From JBBCJT01 sp037190665 (lineage in GTDB: Bacteria > Pseudomonadota > Alphaproteobacteria > Acetobacterales > Acetobacteraceae), in NCBI GenBank assembly GCA_037190665.1, contig JBBCJT010000033.1, positions 23,384 to 87,383 of the forward strand: a stretch of DNA of 64,000 nt, read 5' to 3'. Within the stretch, counting starts at the first letter, position 1, and each line of letters opens with the position of its first letter. Shown one piece after another: positions 1-8,726 of this stretch. The position numbers were made by a program, and so were the translations under genes. The notes under the pieces were generated by a model that had not been told where the DNA came from, did not search any database, and was given only the letters and a program-made list of their open reading frames with translations.

Positions 1-341
1 ACACGTTCCCGCAGCGTTTCCAGCAGCGCCGCCGACGTCGGTCCGCCCTGCGACGCCGCGGAGGCCGCTGCGTTATAGGGAGCGGAGCGCGTGCTGCCTG
101 CATTGTCCGGGTCCGGCTCGCTGGTCGCGGAGGGGCGCGGGTGGAAGTAGCGCGGATCGCTGAAGTTCTGCCCGATCAGTGCCGACCCGACCACGCGCCC
201 GTCGCGTTCGATCAGGCTGCCGCCGGCCTGGCGCGGGAACAGCGCACCGGCGATGCCGGTCATCGCAAGGGGCGCCGCGAGACCCAGGAGCAGGGTGAAC
301 AGGCCCACGACCGCAATGGCGGGGCGAAGGATGGCGTTCAT
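1..341 (-). CDS. kdpC: KdpC, potassium-transporting ATPase subunit C (partial, 3' end outside window)
   Basis: Accessory subunit of the KdpFABC potassium pump, anchored in the inner membrane by one N-terminal helix and thought to stabilise or tune KdpB-KdpA coupling. The start at 341 lies 2 bp after the kdpB stop and begins MNAILRPAIAVVGLFTLLLG, the usual KdpC signal-anchor. The LFPRQAGGS and SALIGQNF segments that follow are family hallmarks, as is the later Asn-Ala-Ala-rich loop. Only about 113 residues are in the window; the C-terminal part continues past base 1. It is the last gene of the kdp operon. Confidence 0.93.
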   Translation of the reverse strand, partial: MNAILRPAIAVVGLFTLLLGLAAPLAMTGIAGALFPRQAGGSLIERDGRVVGSALIGQNFSDPRYFHPRPSATSEPDPDNAGSTRSAPYNAAASAASQGGPTSAALLETLRER

Positions 342-343
342 GG

Positions 344-2413
344 TCAGGCGATCCCCAGCAGGACGAGGAACATGTCGATCAGCTTGATCCCGGCGAAAGG
401 CGCGACAATCCCGCCTGCGCCGTAGATCAGCAGGTTCCGCCGCAGCAGCGCGGCGGCACCGATCGGCACGTAGCGCACGCCGCGCAGTGCGAGCGGCACC
501 AGCGCCACGATGATCAGCGCGTTGAAGATCACCGCGGAAAGGATGGCGCTCTCCGGGCTCGCAAGCTGCATGACGTTGAGCGCCTGCAGCTCGGGATAGG
601 AGGCGACAAAGATCGCCGGCAGGATGGCGAAGTACTTCGCGACGTCGTTGGCGATGGAGAAGGTGGTCAGTGCGCCGCGCGTGATGAGGAGCTGCTTGCC
701 GATCTCCACCACCTCGATCAGCTTGGTCGGGTCGCTGTCGAGATCGACCATATTGCCGGCCTCGCGTGCCGCCTGGGTGCCGGTCTGCATGGCGAGGCCG
801 ACATCGGCCTGGGCGAGCGCCGGCGCGTCGTTGGTGCCATCGCCGGCCATTGCGACCAGTCGCCCCTCGGCCTGCGCCTTACGGATGTAGGCAAGTTTGT
901 CCTCAGGTGTCGCCTCGGCGATGAAGTCATCCACACCCGCTTCCACGGCGATGGCGGCCGCGGTCAGGCGGTTGTCGCCCGTCACCATGACTGTGCGGAT
1001 GCCCATCTTGCGCAGGGCGTCGAAACGGCTGCGCATGCCGGTCTTGACGATGTCCTTCAGTTCGATGGCGCCGAGCAGCAGGCCATCCTTCGAGACGGCG
1101 AGCGGCGTGCCGCCGGCCCGCGCGATGCGGTCCACGGCATCGCGGAAGGCGAAGTGCGGGGCGACATCGAGGCTCTTCAACATGGCGTCCACCGCGCCCT
1201 TGCGGAAGCGCCCCTGCGGCAGGTCGAAGCCCGAGATGCGGGTCTGCGCCGTGAAGGGGATCACCGTCGCCCCGTCCGACACCTCCGGCGCCTCGATGCC
1301 GTAGCGCTCGCGCGCGAAGGCAAGGATGGAGCGCCCTTCCGGCGTCTCGTCGGCAAGCGATGCGAACACCGCGGCCTCGGCCAGGTCGCGCTCCGCCACG
1401 GCCAGCCCCGGCAGGAAGGCGGCGGCCTGGCGGTTTCCCAGCGTAATGGTGCCGGTCTTGTCGAGCAGCAGCACGTCCACGTCGCCCGCCGCTTCCACTG
1501 CCCGACCCGAGGTGGCGAGCACGTTGAAGCGCACCAGCCGATCCATGCCCGCGATGCCGATGGCTGAGAGCAGGCCGCCGATCGTCGTCGGGATCAGCGT
1601 GACCAGCAGCGCCGAGAGCACCGCGACCGAGGGCGGCTGCCCGTTCCACGATGCCAACCCCACCAGTGTCGCCACGGCGATCAGGAAGATGATCGTCATG
1701 CCGGCCAGCAGGATGTCGAGCGCGATCTCGTTCGGCGTTTTCTGCCGCGAGGCGCCTTCGACCAGCGCGATCATGCGGTCGAGGAAGGTCGAGCCCGGCG
1801 CGGCGGTGATGCGCACCACGATCCAGTCGGAGACGACCAGCGTCCCGCCAGTGACCGCGCTGCGGTCACCTCCGCTCTCGCGGATGACAGGGGCGGACTC
1901 GCCGGTCACCGCCGCTTCGTTCACGCTGGCGATGCCCTGGATCACCTCGCCGTCGGAGGGGATCAGGTCGCCCGCCTCGACCAGCACAACGTCGCCGACG
2001 CCCAGCTCGGTCGCCGCGCGCGGCTGCCACTGCGTGAGGTCTTCCGGGCGGACCAGCAGCTTGGCACGCGCCTCGGTGCGGGTGCGGCGCAGGCTGTCGG
2101 CCTGGGCGCGGCCGCGGCCTTCGGCCACGGCCTCGGCGAAGGTCGCGAAGAGCACCGTCAGCCACAGCCAGGCGGCGATGCCGGCCTGGAAAGCGAAGGG
2201 CTGTCCTGCGCCGACCGCGCGCAGCGCGAGGATCGTCACCAGCAGCGCCACCACCTCAGTGACGAAGATGACGGGGTTGCGGATCAGGTGCCGCGGATTG
2301 AGCTTGCGGAAGGCATCGACCGCAGCCCGGACCAGCAGCGCCCGGTCGGCGAGGACGACCACACGGCTGTCACGCCGTGCCGCGCCCTGATGGGTGGAAG
2401 TGAAGGCGTCCAT
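344..2413 (-). CDS. kdpB: KdpB, potassium-transporting P-type ATPase catalytic subunit
   Basis: P-type ATPase subunit that hydrolyses ATP and drives K+ uptake by KdpA in the inner membrane. The product is about 689 aa, close to the family's usual 680. The phosphorylation motif DKTGT is readable with the aspartate near residue 318, TGES sits in the actuator domain, and GDGTNDAPALAQAD forms the hinge. I chose the ATG at 2413 (MDAFTSTHQG) although the frame stays open further upstream, because 2413 follows the kdpA stop by 11 bp and matches family length. The upstream extension is kdpA read in another frame. The gene is flanked by kdpA and kdpC on the same strand. Confidence 0.97.
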   Translation of the reverse strand: MDAFTSTHQGAARRDSRVVVLADRALLVRAAVDAFRKLNPRHLIRNPVIFVTEVVALLVTILALRAVGAGQPFAFQAGIAAWLWLTVLFATFAEAVAEGRGRAQADSLRRTRTEARAKLLVRPEDLTQWQPRAATELGVGDVVLVEAGDLIPSDGEVIQGIASVNEAAVTGESAPVIRESGGDRSAVTGGTLVVSDWIVVRITAAPGSTFLDRMIALVEGASRQKTPNEIALDILLAGMTIIFLIAVATLVGLASWNGQPPSVAVLSALLVTLIPTTIGGLLSAIGIAGMDRLVRFNVLATSGRAVEAAGDVDVLLLDKTGTITLGNRQAAAFLPGLAVAERDLAEAAVFASLADETPEGRSILAFARERYGIEAPEVSDGATVIPFTAQTRISGFDLPQGRFRKGAVDAMLKSLDVAPHFAFRDAVDRIARAGGTPLAVSKDGLLLGAIELKDIVKTGMRSRFDALRKMGIRTVMVTGDNRLTAAAIAVEAGVDDFIAEATPEDKLAYIRKAQAEGRLVAMAGDGTNDAPALAQADVGLAMQTGTQAAREAGNMVDLDSDPTKLIEVVEIGKQLLITRGALTTFSIANDVAKYFAILPAIFVASYPELQALNVMQLASPESAILSAVIFNALIIVALVPLALRGVRYVPIGAAALLRRNLLIYGAGGIVAPFAGIKLIDMFLVLLGIA

Positions 2414-2424
2414 GGGATGTGGCC

Positions 2425-4122
2425 TCAGAAGGTCTTGCCGGCGGCGAGTACGAAGTGCTCGGCGATCGGGCCAAGGGCGAGGGCGGGCATGAACTGCAGC
2501 CCGCCCATGATGAGGATCACGCCGGCCAGGAGCCCGGCGAAGAGCGCCCCATGCGTGGGGAAGGTGCCGGTCGACCCCGCCAGCTTGGGCTTGGCCGCGA
2601 TGGCGCCCGCGATGGCCATCACCGGCACGACATAGGCGAAGCGGCCGAGCAGCATCGCGATGCCGAGCGTGGTGTTCATCCACGGTGTATCGGAGGTGAG
2701 GCCGCCGAAGGCCGAGCCGTTGTTCCCCGCCGCCGAGGTGTAGGCGTAGAGCATCTCGGTCAGCCCATGCGGCCCGGAGGCCGGAATGGAGGAGGCCGCC
2801 GCCGGCAGCACCACCGCGACAGCGGTGAAGCCGAGGATCACCGCCGGCAGCACCAGCACGGCGAGCATGGCGAGCTTGACTTCCTTCGCCTGCACCTTCT
2901 TGCCAAGGTATTCCGGCGTACGGCCGACCATCAGGCCGGCGACGAACACGGCCAGCAGCGCGAAGATCAGCATGCCGTAGAGGCCCGAACCGACGCCGCC
3001 CGGCAGCACTTCGCCGAGCTGGATCAGAAACATCGGCACGGCGCCGCCGAGCGGGGTGAAGCTGTCGAACATCGCATTCACCGCGCCGCAGGACACGCCG
3101 GTGGTGGTCGCGCTGAACAGGGCAACCAGCGCCTGGCCGAAGCGGATCTCCTTGCCTTCCATGTTGCCTTGCGCGGCGTCGAGGCCGGCGGCGATGTGCA
3201 GCGCGTTGCCGCCGGTCTCGGCCGCATAGATCAGCCCCGTCGCAATGACGACATAGCCCAGCATCACGAGGAACAGCGCGCGGCCCTGCCGGATGTCGCC
3301 CACCATGTGGCCGAATGTCAGCGCGAGGGCGAAGGGAATTACCGCTTGCGCCCAGATCTGCAGCGAGACCGCGAGCGCCATCGGTCCCTCGAAGGGATGC
3401 GCCGAGTTCACGCCGAAGAAGCCACCGCCATTGGTGCCGAGATGCTTGATCGCGATCTGGAAGGCCGCCGGCCCGAGCGGGATCGTCTGCCTCGCGCCTT
3501 CCAGCGTCGTCGCCTCGACATAGGGCGCGAGGGTCTGCGGAACGCCCACCTCCACCAGGGCGAGGCCCACCACCACGGCGAGCGGCAGCAGGACGTAGAG
3601 CGTCATCCGCGTGAAATCTGCCCAGAAGTTCCCGAGCTCCTTCAGCCCGCCGGTCGCGAAGGCGCGACAGACGGCAAGCGCCAGCGCGATGCCGGTTGCC
3701 GCGGAGAGAAAGTTCTGCACCGTCAGCCCGGCCATCTGGCTGAGATAGGACATCGCCGCCTCGCCGCTATAGGCCTGCCAGTTGGTGTTGGTGACGAAGC
3801 TGACCGCCGTGTTGAAGGCGAGCCAGGGGCTGAGCCCGTCGAAGCCTTGCGGGTTCAGCGGCAGCGAGCCCTGGAAGCGCAGCAGCGCGTAGAGCAGCAG
3901 GAAGCCCACCGCGTTCGCGGCGAGCATCGCCAGCGTATAGCCGCGCCAGCCCATGCCCTTGGCCGGGTCGATACCGGCGACCGCATAGATGGCGCGCTCC
4001 ACGGGCGCGAGGAAGGTGACGCGTCCTGCAGCCACCGCCGCGATGTAGCGTCCGAGCGGGATCGCCGCGGCGATCACCGCGCCGAGGACGAACGCGATCT
4101 GCGCCCAGCCGATGAAGGTCAT
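2425..4122 (-). CDS. kdpA: KdpA, potassium-transporting ATPase potassium-binding subunit
   Basis: Channel-like subunit that selects and translocates K+ in the KdpFABC complex. About 565 aa (family about 560) with many hydrophobic helices. Selectivity-loop-like segments include FVTNTNWQAYSGE, GTNGGGFFGVNSAHPFE, GVSCGAVNAMFDSFTPLGG and AAGNNGSAFGGL, the four pore loops typical of KdpA. The ATG at 4122 (MTFIGWAQIAF) was chosen because it lies 4 bp after the kdpF stop and starts directly with the first membrane helix; the longer open frame upstream has no membrane character. Confidence 0.97.
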   Translation of the reverse strand: MTFIGWAQIAFVLGAVIAAAIPLGRYIAAVAAGRVTFLAPVERAIYAVAGIDPAKGMGWRGYTLAMLAANAVGFLLLYALLRFQGSLPLNPQGFDGLSPWLAFNTAVSFVTNTNWQAYSGEAAMSYLSQMAGLTVQNFLSAATGIALALAVCRAFATGGLKELGNFWADFTRMTLYVLLPLAVVVGLALVEVGVPQTLAPYVEATTLEGARQTIPLGPAAFQIAIKHLGTNGGGFFGVNSAHPFEGPMALAVSLQIWAQAVIPFALALTFGHMVGDIRQGRALFLVMLGYVVIATGLIYAAETGGNALHIAAGLDAAQGNMEGKEIRFGQALVALFSATTTGVSCGAVNAMFDSFTPLGGAVPMFLIQLGEVLPGGVGSGLYGMLIFALLAVFVAGLMVGRTPEYLGKKVQAKEVKLAMLAVLVLPAVILGFTAVAVVLPAAASSIPASGPHGLTEMLYAYTSAAGNNGSAFGGLTSDTPWMNTTLGIAMLLGRFAYVVPVMAIAGAIAAKPKLAGSTGTFPTHGALFAGLLAGVILIMGGLQFMPALALGPIAEHFVLAAGKTF

Positions 4123-4126
4123 GGTG

Positions 4127-4213
4127 TCAGAGGTCCTCAGGGCGCAGCAGCGCCCACAGCAGGTAGAGGAGGAGGCCGGCCGCGACCGCGCCGGCGAGGA
4201 GAAGATCGGCCAT
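4127..4213 (-). CDS. kdpF: KdpF, small potassium-ATPase subunit
   Basis: A 28-residue single-helix protein, beginning MADLLLAGAVAAG and ending WALLRPEDL. The leucine-rich helix followed by a LLRPE-type tail is the KdpF signature. KdpF stabilises the KdpABC complex in the membrane. It sits 4 bp upstream of kdpA and 4 bp downstream of another mini gene, so the order matches kdpFABC operons. Confidence 0.85.
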   Translation of the reverse strand: MADLLLAGAVAAGLLLYLLWALLRPEDL

Positions 4214-4217
4214 GGTG

Positions 4218-4301
4218 CTACACGCGCTCGCAGCCGAGAGCGTACGCGGCCATCAGCGCGAAGACGCCGAGGCCGAGGCCGAGGAGGAGAATGTCGAGCA
4301 T
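4218..4301 (-). CDS. Mini membrane protein at the head of the kdp operon
   Basis: A 27-residue ORF starting MLDILLLGLGLGVFALMAAY and ending ALGCERV: one hydrophobic helix with a short Cys/Arg tail. It lies 4 bp upstream of kdpF on the same strand. Very short hydrophobic ORFs with a comparable tail are known to me ahead of kdpFA in other proteobacteria, often unnamed, so a second Kdp-associated peptide is likely. The function is unknown. Its size makes the call depend on context rather than on motif strength. Confidence 0.6.
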   Translation of the reverse strand: MLDILLLGLGLGVFALMAAYALGCERV

Positions 4302-4654
4302 GGCTGCTCCCTGTCGCGACGATCCGGCGGTGAGGCGTAGCGAGGGGTCGCGCAAAGGCGCCATGCGAGATCGGCGGGCGGCGCGTAAAAAGCGCATAAA
4401 CGGCCCGCCCAACGCGTTGCGCGGGACTTGTCTTTGCGGCTTCGTTATGCGCTGGGTCGCGCTTCGCCATAGCGTCTTTACGCGCCCAGGCAGCAGGCTC
4501 CGCCGCGTCCATTCAGGACGATCCCTTTCCCATAGGGAGCGGCTCCTTGCTCGCCCGCGCCGCGATGCCCCTTCACGAAACCCTCGCACGGCCGCGCAGC
4601 CTGCCGCTGCCACCGACCTCCCGCCCATCCGCGGCAAGATTGCTGCGCAGCATG
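4302..4654. other. Divergent regulatory gap between kdpFABC and the plus-strand genes
   Basis: No confident gene lies between the leading mini gene and the small membrane ORF on the other strand. The gap holds the KdpE-like element at 4375-4400, the half-site near 4477 and two short A/T-richer patches (4386-4400 and 4473-4480). The plus-strand frame is open from 4547, so a longer N-terminus of the next gene is possible. Confidence 0.4.
4375..4400 (-). promoter_or_regulatory. Putative KdpE operator upstream of kdpFABC
   Basis: Read on the minus strand, this 26-bp element starts TTTATGCGC, continues with TTTTTACGC and ends GCCGCCCG. As I recall the E. coli KdpE binding site upstream of kdpFABC (T-rich TTTATA...TTTTACA followed by CCCGCCCG), about 21 of 26 positions agree. 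It lies 74 bp upstream of the first mini gene, a plausible activator position. A weaker half-site TTTACGCGCCC is at 4477-4487 on the plus strand. No convincing -35/-10 pair was identified. Confidence 0.5.
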
Positions 4655-4930
4655 CGCGCGCGCCTTGGGCGCATCCCCACCACCATGATCGTCTGGGCCG
4701 GGATCCTCGCAGCCTTCGCCTGGGCTTTCGTCGGATCGCTGGTGCTCGGCCTCGGCGCCGGCCAGGAGGATCGCGTCATTGCCCTTTCCTGGCTCGCCGT
4801 AGAGGTGCTGATCGGTGCAGTGACGCTCTGTGCCGTGCTGCTCGGAACAACGGCCCGAGAGGATCGGCCTGGCTGGACGGAGGCTGGCCGTGCCCCGGCC
4901 GACGAGACACGACATCGCTCCCCACCCTGA
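4655..4930 (+). CDS. Small two-helix membrane protein, unknown function
   Basis: The product has two clear membrane segments, TTMIVWAGILAAFAWAFVGS and, later, ALSWLAVEVLIGAVTLCAVL, and a charged tail ending ETRHRSPP. I prefer the start at MRARLGRIP near 4652-4655, just before the first helix; the frame is open to 4547, so MPLHETL at 4565 is also possible. It lies between the divergent kdpFABC and kdpDE units, 35 bp upstream of kdpD. No family is recognised. A link to potassium sensing is suggested by position only. Confidence 0.45.
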   Translation, partial: RARLGRIPTTMIVWAGILAAFAWAFVGSLVLGLGAGQEDRVIALSWLAVEVLIGAVTLCAVLLGTTAREDRPGWTEAGRAPADETRHRSPP

Positions 4931-4965
4931 CCGGGTGAACGACACCATGGTAGGCCCGGCCTGCT

Positions 4966-7635
4966 ATGCTCCCGACCATGGTTGACGAGCCCCATCGTCC
5001 GGATCCGGAGGCGCTGCTCGCCCTCGCGCGGCGCGAGGGGCGTGGGCGGCTGAAGGTGTTCCTCGGCGCCGCGCCCGGTGTTGGCAAGACCTACGAGATG
5101 CTGGCCGGGGCACGTCGGCGGCACGCCGGCGGCGCGGATGTCCTGATCGGCATCGTCGAGACCCATGGCCGCGCCGAGACACAAGCCGCGGTCGGTGGGC
5201 TGCCGGTGCTGCCGCGCGCGCGCTTCACCTACCGGGGGCAGGAACTCGAAGAGTTCGATCTCGACGCCGCCCTCGCCCGCCGCCCCGGCATCTTGCTGCT
5301 CGACGAACTCGCCCACACCAACACCCCCGGCAGCCGCCACCCGAAGCGATGGCAGGATGTGGAGGAGTTGCGCGAAGCCGGTGTTGAGGTCTGGACCACG
5401 ATGAACGTCCAGCATCTGGAAAGCCTCTCCGAGGCCGTGGCCCGCATCACCGGCGTGCGCGTGACGGAAACCGTGCCGGACCGGGTCCTCGCCGAGGCGG
5501 ATGCCGTCGAGCTGATTGATATCCCGCCGGCCGAGCTCATCGAACGGATGCGCCAGGGCCGTATTTACCGGCCGGATCAGGCCAGTCGCGCGCTGCGCGG
5601 CTTCTTCCGCGAAGGCAACCTCACGGCGCTGCGCGAGATGGCGCTGCGCCGTACCGCGGAGCGCGTGGATGCCGACGTCACCGGCTACATGCGCGCGAAC
5701 GCAATAGCCGGCCCATGGCCCGCCGGCGATCGGGTGATGGCGCTGGTCGGCGCCGACGCCGCGGCAGAGACGGTGGTGCGCGAGGCGCGACGGATCGCCG
5801 ACGCGCTGAAGGCGCCGCTGGTCGCGATCCATGTGGAGCAGCCGAGCACAGCCGCCGGCCCCGATCCCGGCCCCGCGCTGCTGCTGGCCGAGCGGCTCGG
5901 CGCGACGACGGAGACGGTGGTCGCGACCGACCTGCCTTCGGCGATCCTCCGCGAAGCCGCGGCGCGCAACGTGTCCCATCTGGTGATCGGTCGGGGCCGT
6001 CCGGGTTTCTGGCGCCGCCTGACGGGGCGCACGCTCTCCGCCATCCTGTTGCGGCGCGCGACCGACTTCACACTGCACCTCGTCCCCATGCCGGTCGCCG
6101 GGCCGCGGCGTGAGCATCAGGAGCCGCGCACGCTGCCACGATGGATTGGCTGGGCGGCGACGCTTCTCCTGGTCGTCGGCGCGATCGCTCTGGGTTACGC
6201 GCTCGATGGCATGTTGTCGGAAGGCGCGCTCGGCATGGTCTATCTGGTGCCGGTCGTCGCTGCGGCCGCCGGCTTCGGGCCGGCGCAGGCCGGGCTGGCG
6301 GCGGTACTGTGCTTCCTCGCCTGGAACTACCTGTTCCTGTCGCCGCGCTACACGCTCACCGTCGCCAGCCCGCAGGAGGTCGTCGGCATCGTCGTCTTCG
6401 CCCTGGTGGCGCTGTTGCTCGCAGGTACGACCGGCGGGCTCGGCCGCTCGGTGCGCGCGACGCGGGCGCGCATCGTCGGCCTCCGGCGCCTGGTCGAGTT
6501 CAGCCGGCGACTTGGTGCTCCGGGTGACCGGGGCGATCTCGTGCAGGCCGTCGCCGAGGAAGCGTCTCGCATCGTCGGTGGCGTGGTCTGCGTGCTGCTG
6601 CCGCTGCTGCCCGCGCCCGGCGAGACCGCGCCCGAGCCCGTGGTGCGCGCGGCAGTGCCGATCGACGCCGAGCCCGACGAGGCGGCGATGGCTGCGGCAC
6701 GTTGGGCCATGGCGAACAACCGCGCGGCGGGGCGTGGCACGGACACCCTGCCAGCCGCGTCATGGCAGTTCCGCCCCATGCGCACCGCGCGTGGTTTGGC
6801 GGGCCTTCTGGGGATCCGTCGAGAGGATGGAGCCGAACCGCTGGAGGGCGAGGCCGACCGGGCGCTCGGTGCCCTGCTCGACCAGGCCGCCATTGCGCTG
6901 GAGCGCGCCGAGCTGATGGAGGAGCGAGCGCGCGGCGAAGCGCGCGCGGAGACCGAGGCGCTGCGGACGGCACTCCTCACCTCCCTCGGCCATGACCTCA
7001 GGACGCCGCTGACATCGATCCGCGGCGCCATCGGCACGCTGCGCGGCGCCGGGTCGGCGCTCAGCGAGGCAACCCGCGCGGACCTGCTGGCAACGGCGGA
7101 AGAGGAAACCGAGAGGCTGTCCCGTTGGATCGCGAACATCCTCGACATCGTCCGCATCGAGAACCGGCAACTGCACCCGAAGCGCGAGACGGTGGATCTC
7201 GCGGAGGCGGCCGAGGCGGCGGCAGTGCGGGCCACCAGGGAGCATGGGCGGGAGGTGGCGCTCGACCTCGATGCGCAGGCGGTGGCGCACCTTGATCCCG
7301 TGCTGCTCGACCAGATCCTCGCGAACCTGCTCGACAACGCGCTGAAGTTCTCAAGACCCGCGGGACGCGTCTCGCTGCGGGCCTGGCGGGACGGACCGGA
7401 GGTGGCCATCGCGGTGGAGGACGACGGCCCGGGCATTCCGCGCGAGGACCTGCACCGTGTCTTCGATCCCTTCTTCCGGGCTACTCGGACCGACCGCGTC
7501 GCCGCCGGGAGCGGCCTCGGCCTCGCCATCTGCCGCGGGCTGGCCCAGGCGATGGGCGGACGCATCGCAGCGGAAAGCCCGGTGACCGCCGACGGGCGCG
7601 GCGCACGGCTCACGGTCCGGTTCCCAGGCCTGTGA
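4966..7635 (+). CDS. kdpD: KdpD, potassium-responsive sensor histidine kinase
   Basis: Membrane sensor kinase that phosphorylates KdpE under K+ limitation or salt stress. At 889 aa it is full length (E. coli 894). Order: KdpD domain with Walker A GAAPGVGKT at about residue 34, LLLDELAHTN, a universal-stress-like domain, four membrane helices at about 394-492, a GAF-like region, the phospho-acceptor GHDLRTPL (His near 676), NLLDNALKFS, and G-boxes DDGPGIP and GSGLGLAI. Start 4966 is given; the ATG at 4978 (MVDEPHRP) is equally plausible. It overlaps kdpE by 4 bp (GTGA), so the two are translationally coupled. Confidence 0.96.
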   Translation: MLPTMVDEPHRPDPEALLALARREGRGRLKVFLGAAPGVGKTYEMLAGARRRHAGGADVLIGIVETHGRAETQAAVGGLPVLPRARFTYRGQELEEFDLDAALARRPGILLLDELAHTNTPGSRHPKRWQDVEELREAGVEVWTTMNVQHLESLSEAVARITGVRVTETVPDRVLAEADAVELIDIPPAELIERMRQGRIYRPDQASRALRGFFREGNLTALREMALRRTAERVDADVTGYMRANAIAGPWPAGDRVMALVGADAAAETVVREARRIADALKAPLVAIHVEQPSTAAGPDPGPALLLAERLGATTETVVATDLPSAILREAAARNVSHLVIGRGRPGFWRRLTGRTLSAILLRRATDFTLHLVPMPVAGPRREHQEPRTLPRWIGWAATLLLVVGAIALGYALDGMLSEGALGMVYLVPVVAAAAGFGPAQAGLAAVLCFLAWNYLFLSPRYTLTVASPQEVVGIVVFALVALLLAGTTGGLGRSVRATRARIVGLRRLVEFSRRLGAPGDRGDLVQAVAEEASRIVGGVVCVLLPLLPAPGETAPEPVVRAAVPIDAEPDEAAMAAARWAMANNRAAGRGTDTLPAASWQFRPMRTARGLAGLLGIRREDGAEPLEGEADRALGALLDQAAIALERAELMEERARGEARAETEALRTALLTSLGHDLRTPLTSIRGAIGTLRGAGSALSEATRADLLATAEEETERLSRWIANILDIVRIENRQLHPKRETVDLAEAAEAAAVRATREHGREVALDLDAQAVAHLDPVLLDQILANLLDNALKFSRPAGRVSLRAWRDGPEVAIAVEDDGPGIPREDLHRVFDPFFRATRTDRVAAGSGLGLAICRGLAQAMGGRIAAESPVTADGRGARLTVRFPGL

Positions 7636-8342
7636 GCGAGCTTGCGCCACCGCGGATCCTCGTCATCGACGACGAGCCACAGATCCATCGCTTTCTCGGT
7701 CCCGCGCTCGAAGCGGCAGGCTTCACACCCATTCGCGCGGAGACCGGGGTCGCGGGGCTGCGCCTTGCCGCCGAGCGATCGCCGGCTGCGATCCTGTTGG
7801 ATCTCGGACTGCCGGACATGGACGGCAAGCTCCTGATACCGCGGGTGCGCGGCTTCACGGCGGCGCCGATCGTGATCCTGTCGGCGCGGGAGCAGGAGGC
7901 GGAGAAGGTTGCGGCGCTGGATGCGGGCGCGGACGACTATGTCGAGAAACCCTTCGCGCTTGGGGAATTGCTGGCGCGGCTGCGCGCTCTGCTGCGGCGT
8001 GCCGGTGCAGCGGCGGTCGAACCCGCGGATGCGGTGCTGCGGGCCGGACCGCTCGAGGTTGATCTCGCCGCCCGGGTCGCACGGTTGAGCGGAGGCGAGC
8101 CGCTGAAGCTGACGCCACGCGAATGGGATCTGCTTGTTGCACTGATGCGCGGCGGGCAGGGCCGTGTGATCACGCAGCGCCAGCTGCTCCTCGCCGTCTG
8201 GGGACCGGCGCATGCCGAGGACACGCAGTATCTCCGCGTCTATGTCGGCCATCTCCGGCAGAAGCTGGGAGGAGCAGCCTACTTGATACGAACGGAGCCG
8301 GGCGTCGGATACCGGTTCGGCGAATGCACTGATCAGGCCTAG
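7632..8342 (+). CDS. kdpE: KdpE, response regulator of the kdp operon
   Basis: OmpR-family regulator that activates kdpFABC when phosphorylated by KdpD. The 236-aa product has a receiver domain with the acidic pair in VIDDEPQ, phospho-acceptor Asp near 57 (LLDLGLPDMDG) and Lys in VEKPFALGE, followed by a winged-helix domain ending in YLRVYVGHLRQKLG and GVGYRFGE. The start is a GTG sharing four bases with the kdpD stop. The GTG also explains why an ATG-only search would start it late. Confidence 0.96.
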   Translation: MSELAPPRILVIDDEPQIHRFLGPALEAAGFTPIRAETGVAGLRLAAERSPAAILLDLGLPDMDGKLLIPRVRGFTAAPIVILSAREQEAEKVAALDAGADDYVEKPFALGELLARLRALLRRAGAAAVEPADAVLRAGPLEVDLAARVARLSGGEPLKLTPREWDLLVALMRGGQGRVITQRQLLLAVWGPAHAEDTQYLRVYVGHLRQKLGGAAYLIRTEPGVGYRFGECTDQA

Positions 8343-8470
8343 CACTACTTTGGCATCAAGGCGCGCTGGTTCTGCGAGCAGGCGCATCAGCAACTGAAGG
8401 AAGAACTCGGCCTCGATCACTTCGAGGGCCGGCCCTGGAAGCGAGCCGCATCCAAGGTGCGGTGTGGAAA
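8343..8470 (+). pseudogene. IS701-family transposase remnant
   Basis: Immediately after the kdpE stop the plus strand reads HYFGIKARWFCEQAHQQLKE followed by ELGLDHFEGRPW. This is the C-terminal DDE-domain signature of IS701-family transposases, where the final glutamate lies in the LKEELGLDHFEGR block. There is no start codon, no upstream transposase sequence and no terminal repeat; the match stops near 8465. It is a 40-residue scar of a former insertion, and the neighbouring minus-strand gene reads its last codons from it. Confidence 0.7.
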
Positions 8471-8703
8471 ACACTCATGAGCAGATACATGAGGCCCATG
8501 CTGCCCAGCGGCGATGCACTCGCAACTCCCATACAGGTCATCTGATGCGCATCGCCGTCCAGAACGGTCGTCAGCAGCGCCATGATCGCGAAAGTCGGCG
8601 CAGCAGCGAGATGCAGCCAGTCCACCGCGCCGAGGATGTCCGCGCGCACCCTTCCGGAACTGGTGGTGCCGCCAGCACGTCTTGCGGAATCGGCCGCGCT
8701 CAT
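8356..8703 (-). CDS. Small membrane protein with an IS-derived C-terminal tail
   Basis: The 115-aa product has two hydrophobic stretches, AVDWLHLAAAPTFAIMALLT and GSMGLMYLLMSVFHTAPW, separated by a short Met/Cys-bearing loop. Small two-helix proteins of this pattern occur as uncharacterised proteobacterial proteins. After APWMRLASR, its last roughly 28 residues are Arg/Pro-rich and are read from the reverse strand of the transposase remnant. The native C-terminus was therefore probably lost or replaced. Function unknown. Confidence 0.55.
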   Translation of the reverse strand: MSAADSARRAGGTTSSGRVRADILGAVDWLHLAAAPTFAIMALLTTVLDGDAHQMTCMGVASASPLGSMGLMYLLMSVFHTAPWMRLASRAGPRSDRGRVLPSVADAPARRTSAP

Positions 8704-8726
8704 CTGACTTCTTCCTGAAGCGGATA

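Noticed and set aside
2419..4938. 839-codon plus-strand open frame opposite kdpBA
   Set aside because: Composition is typical of the reverse complement of GC-rich membrane-protein genes, and the minus-strand kdp genes are certain.
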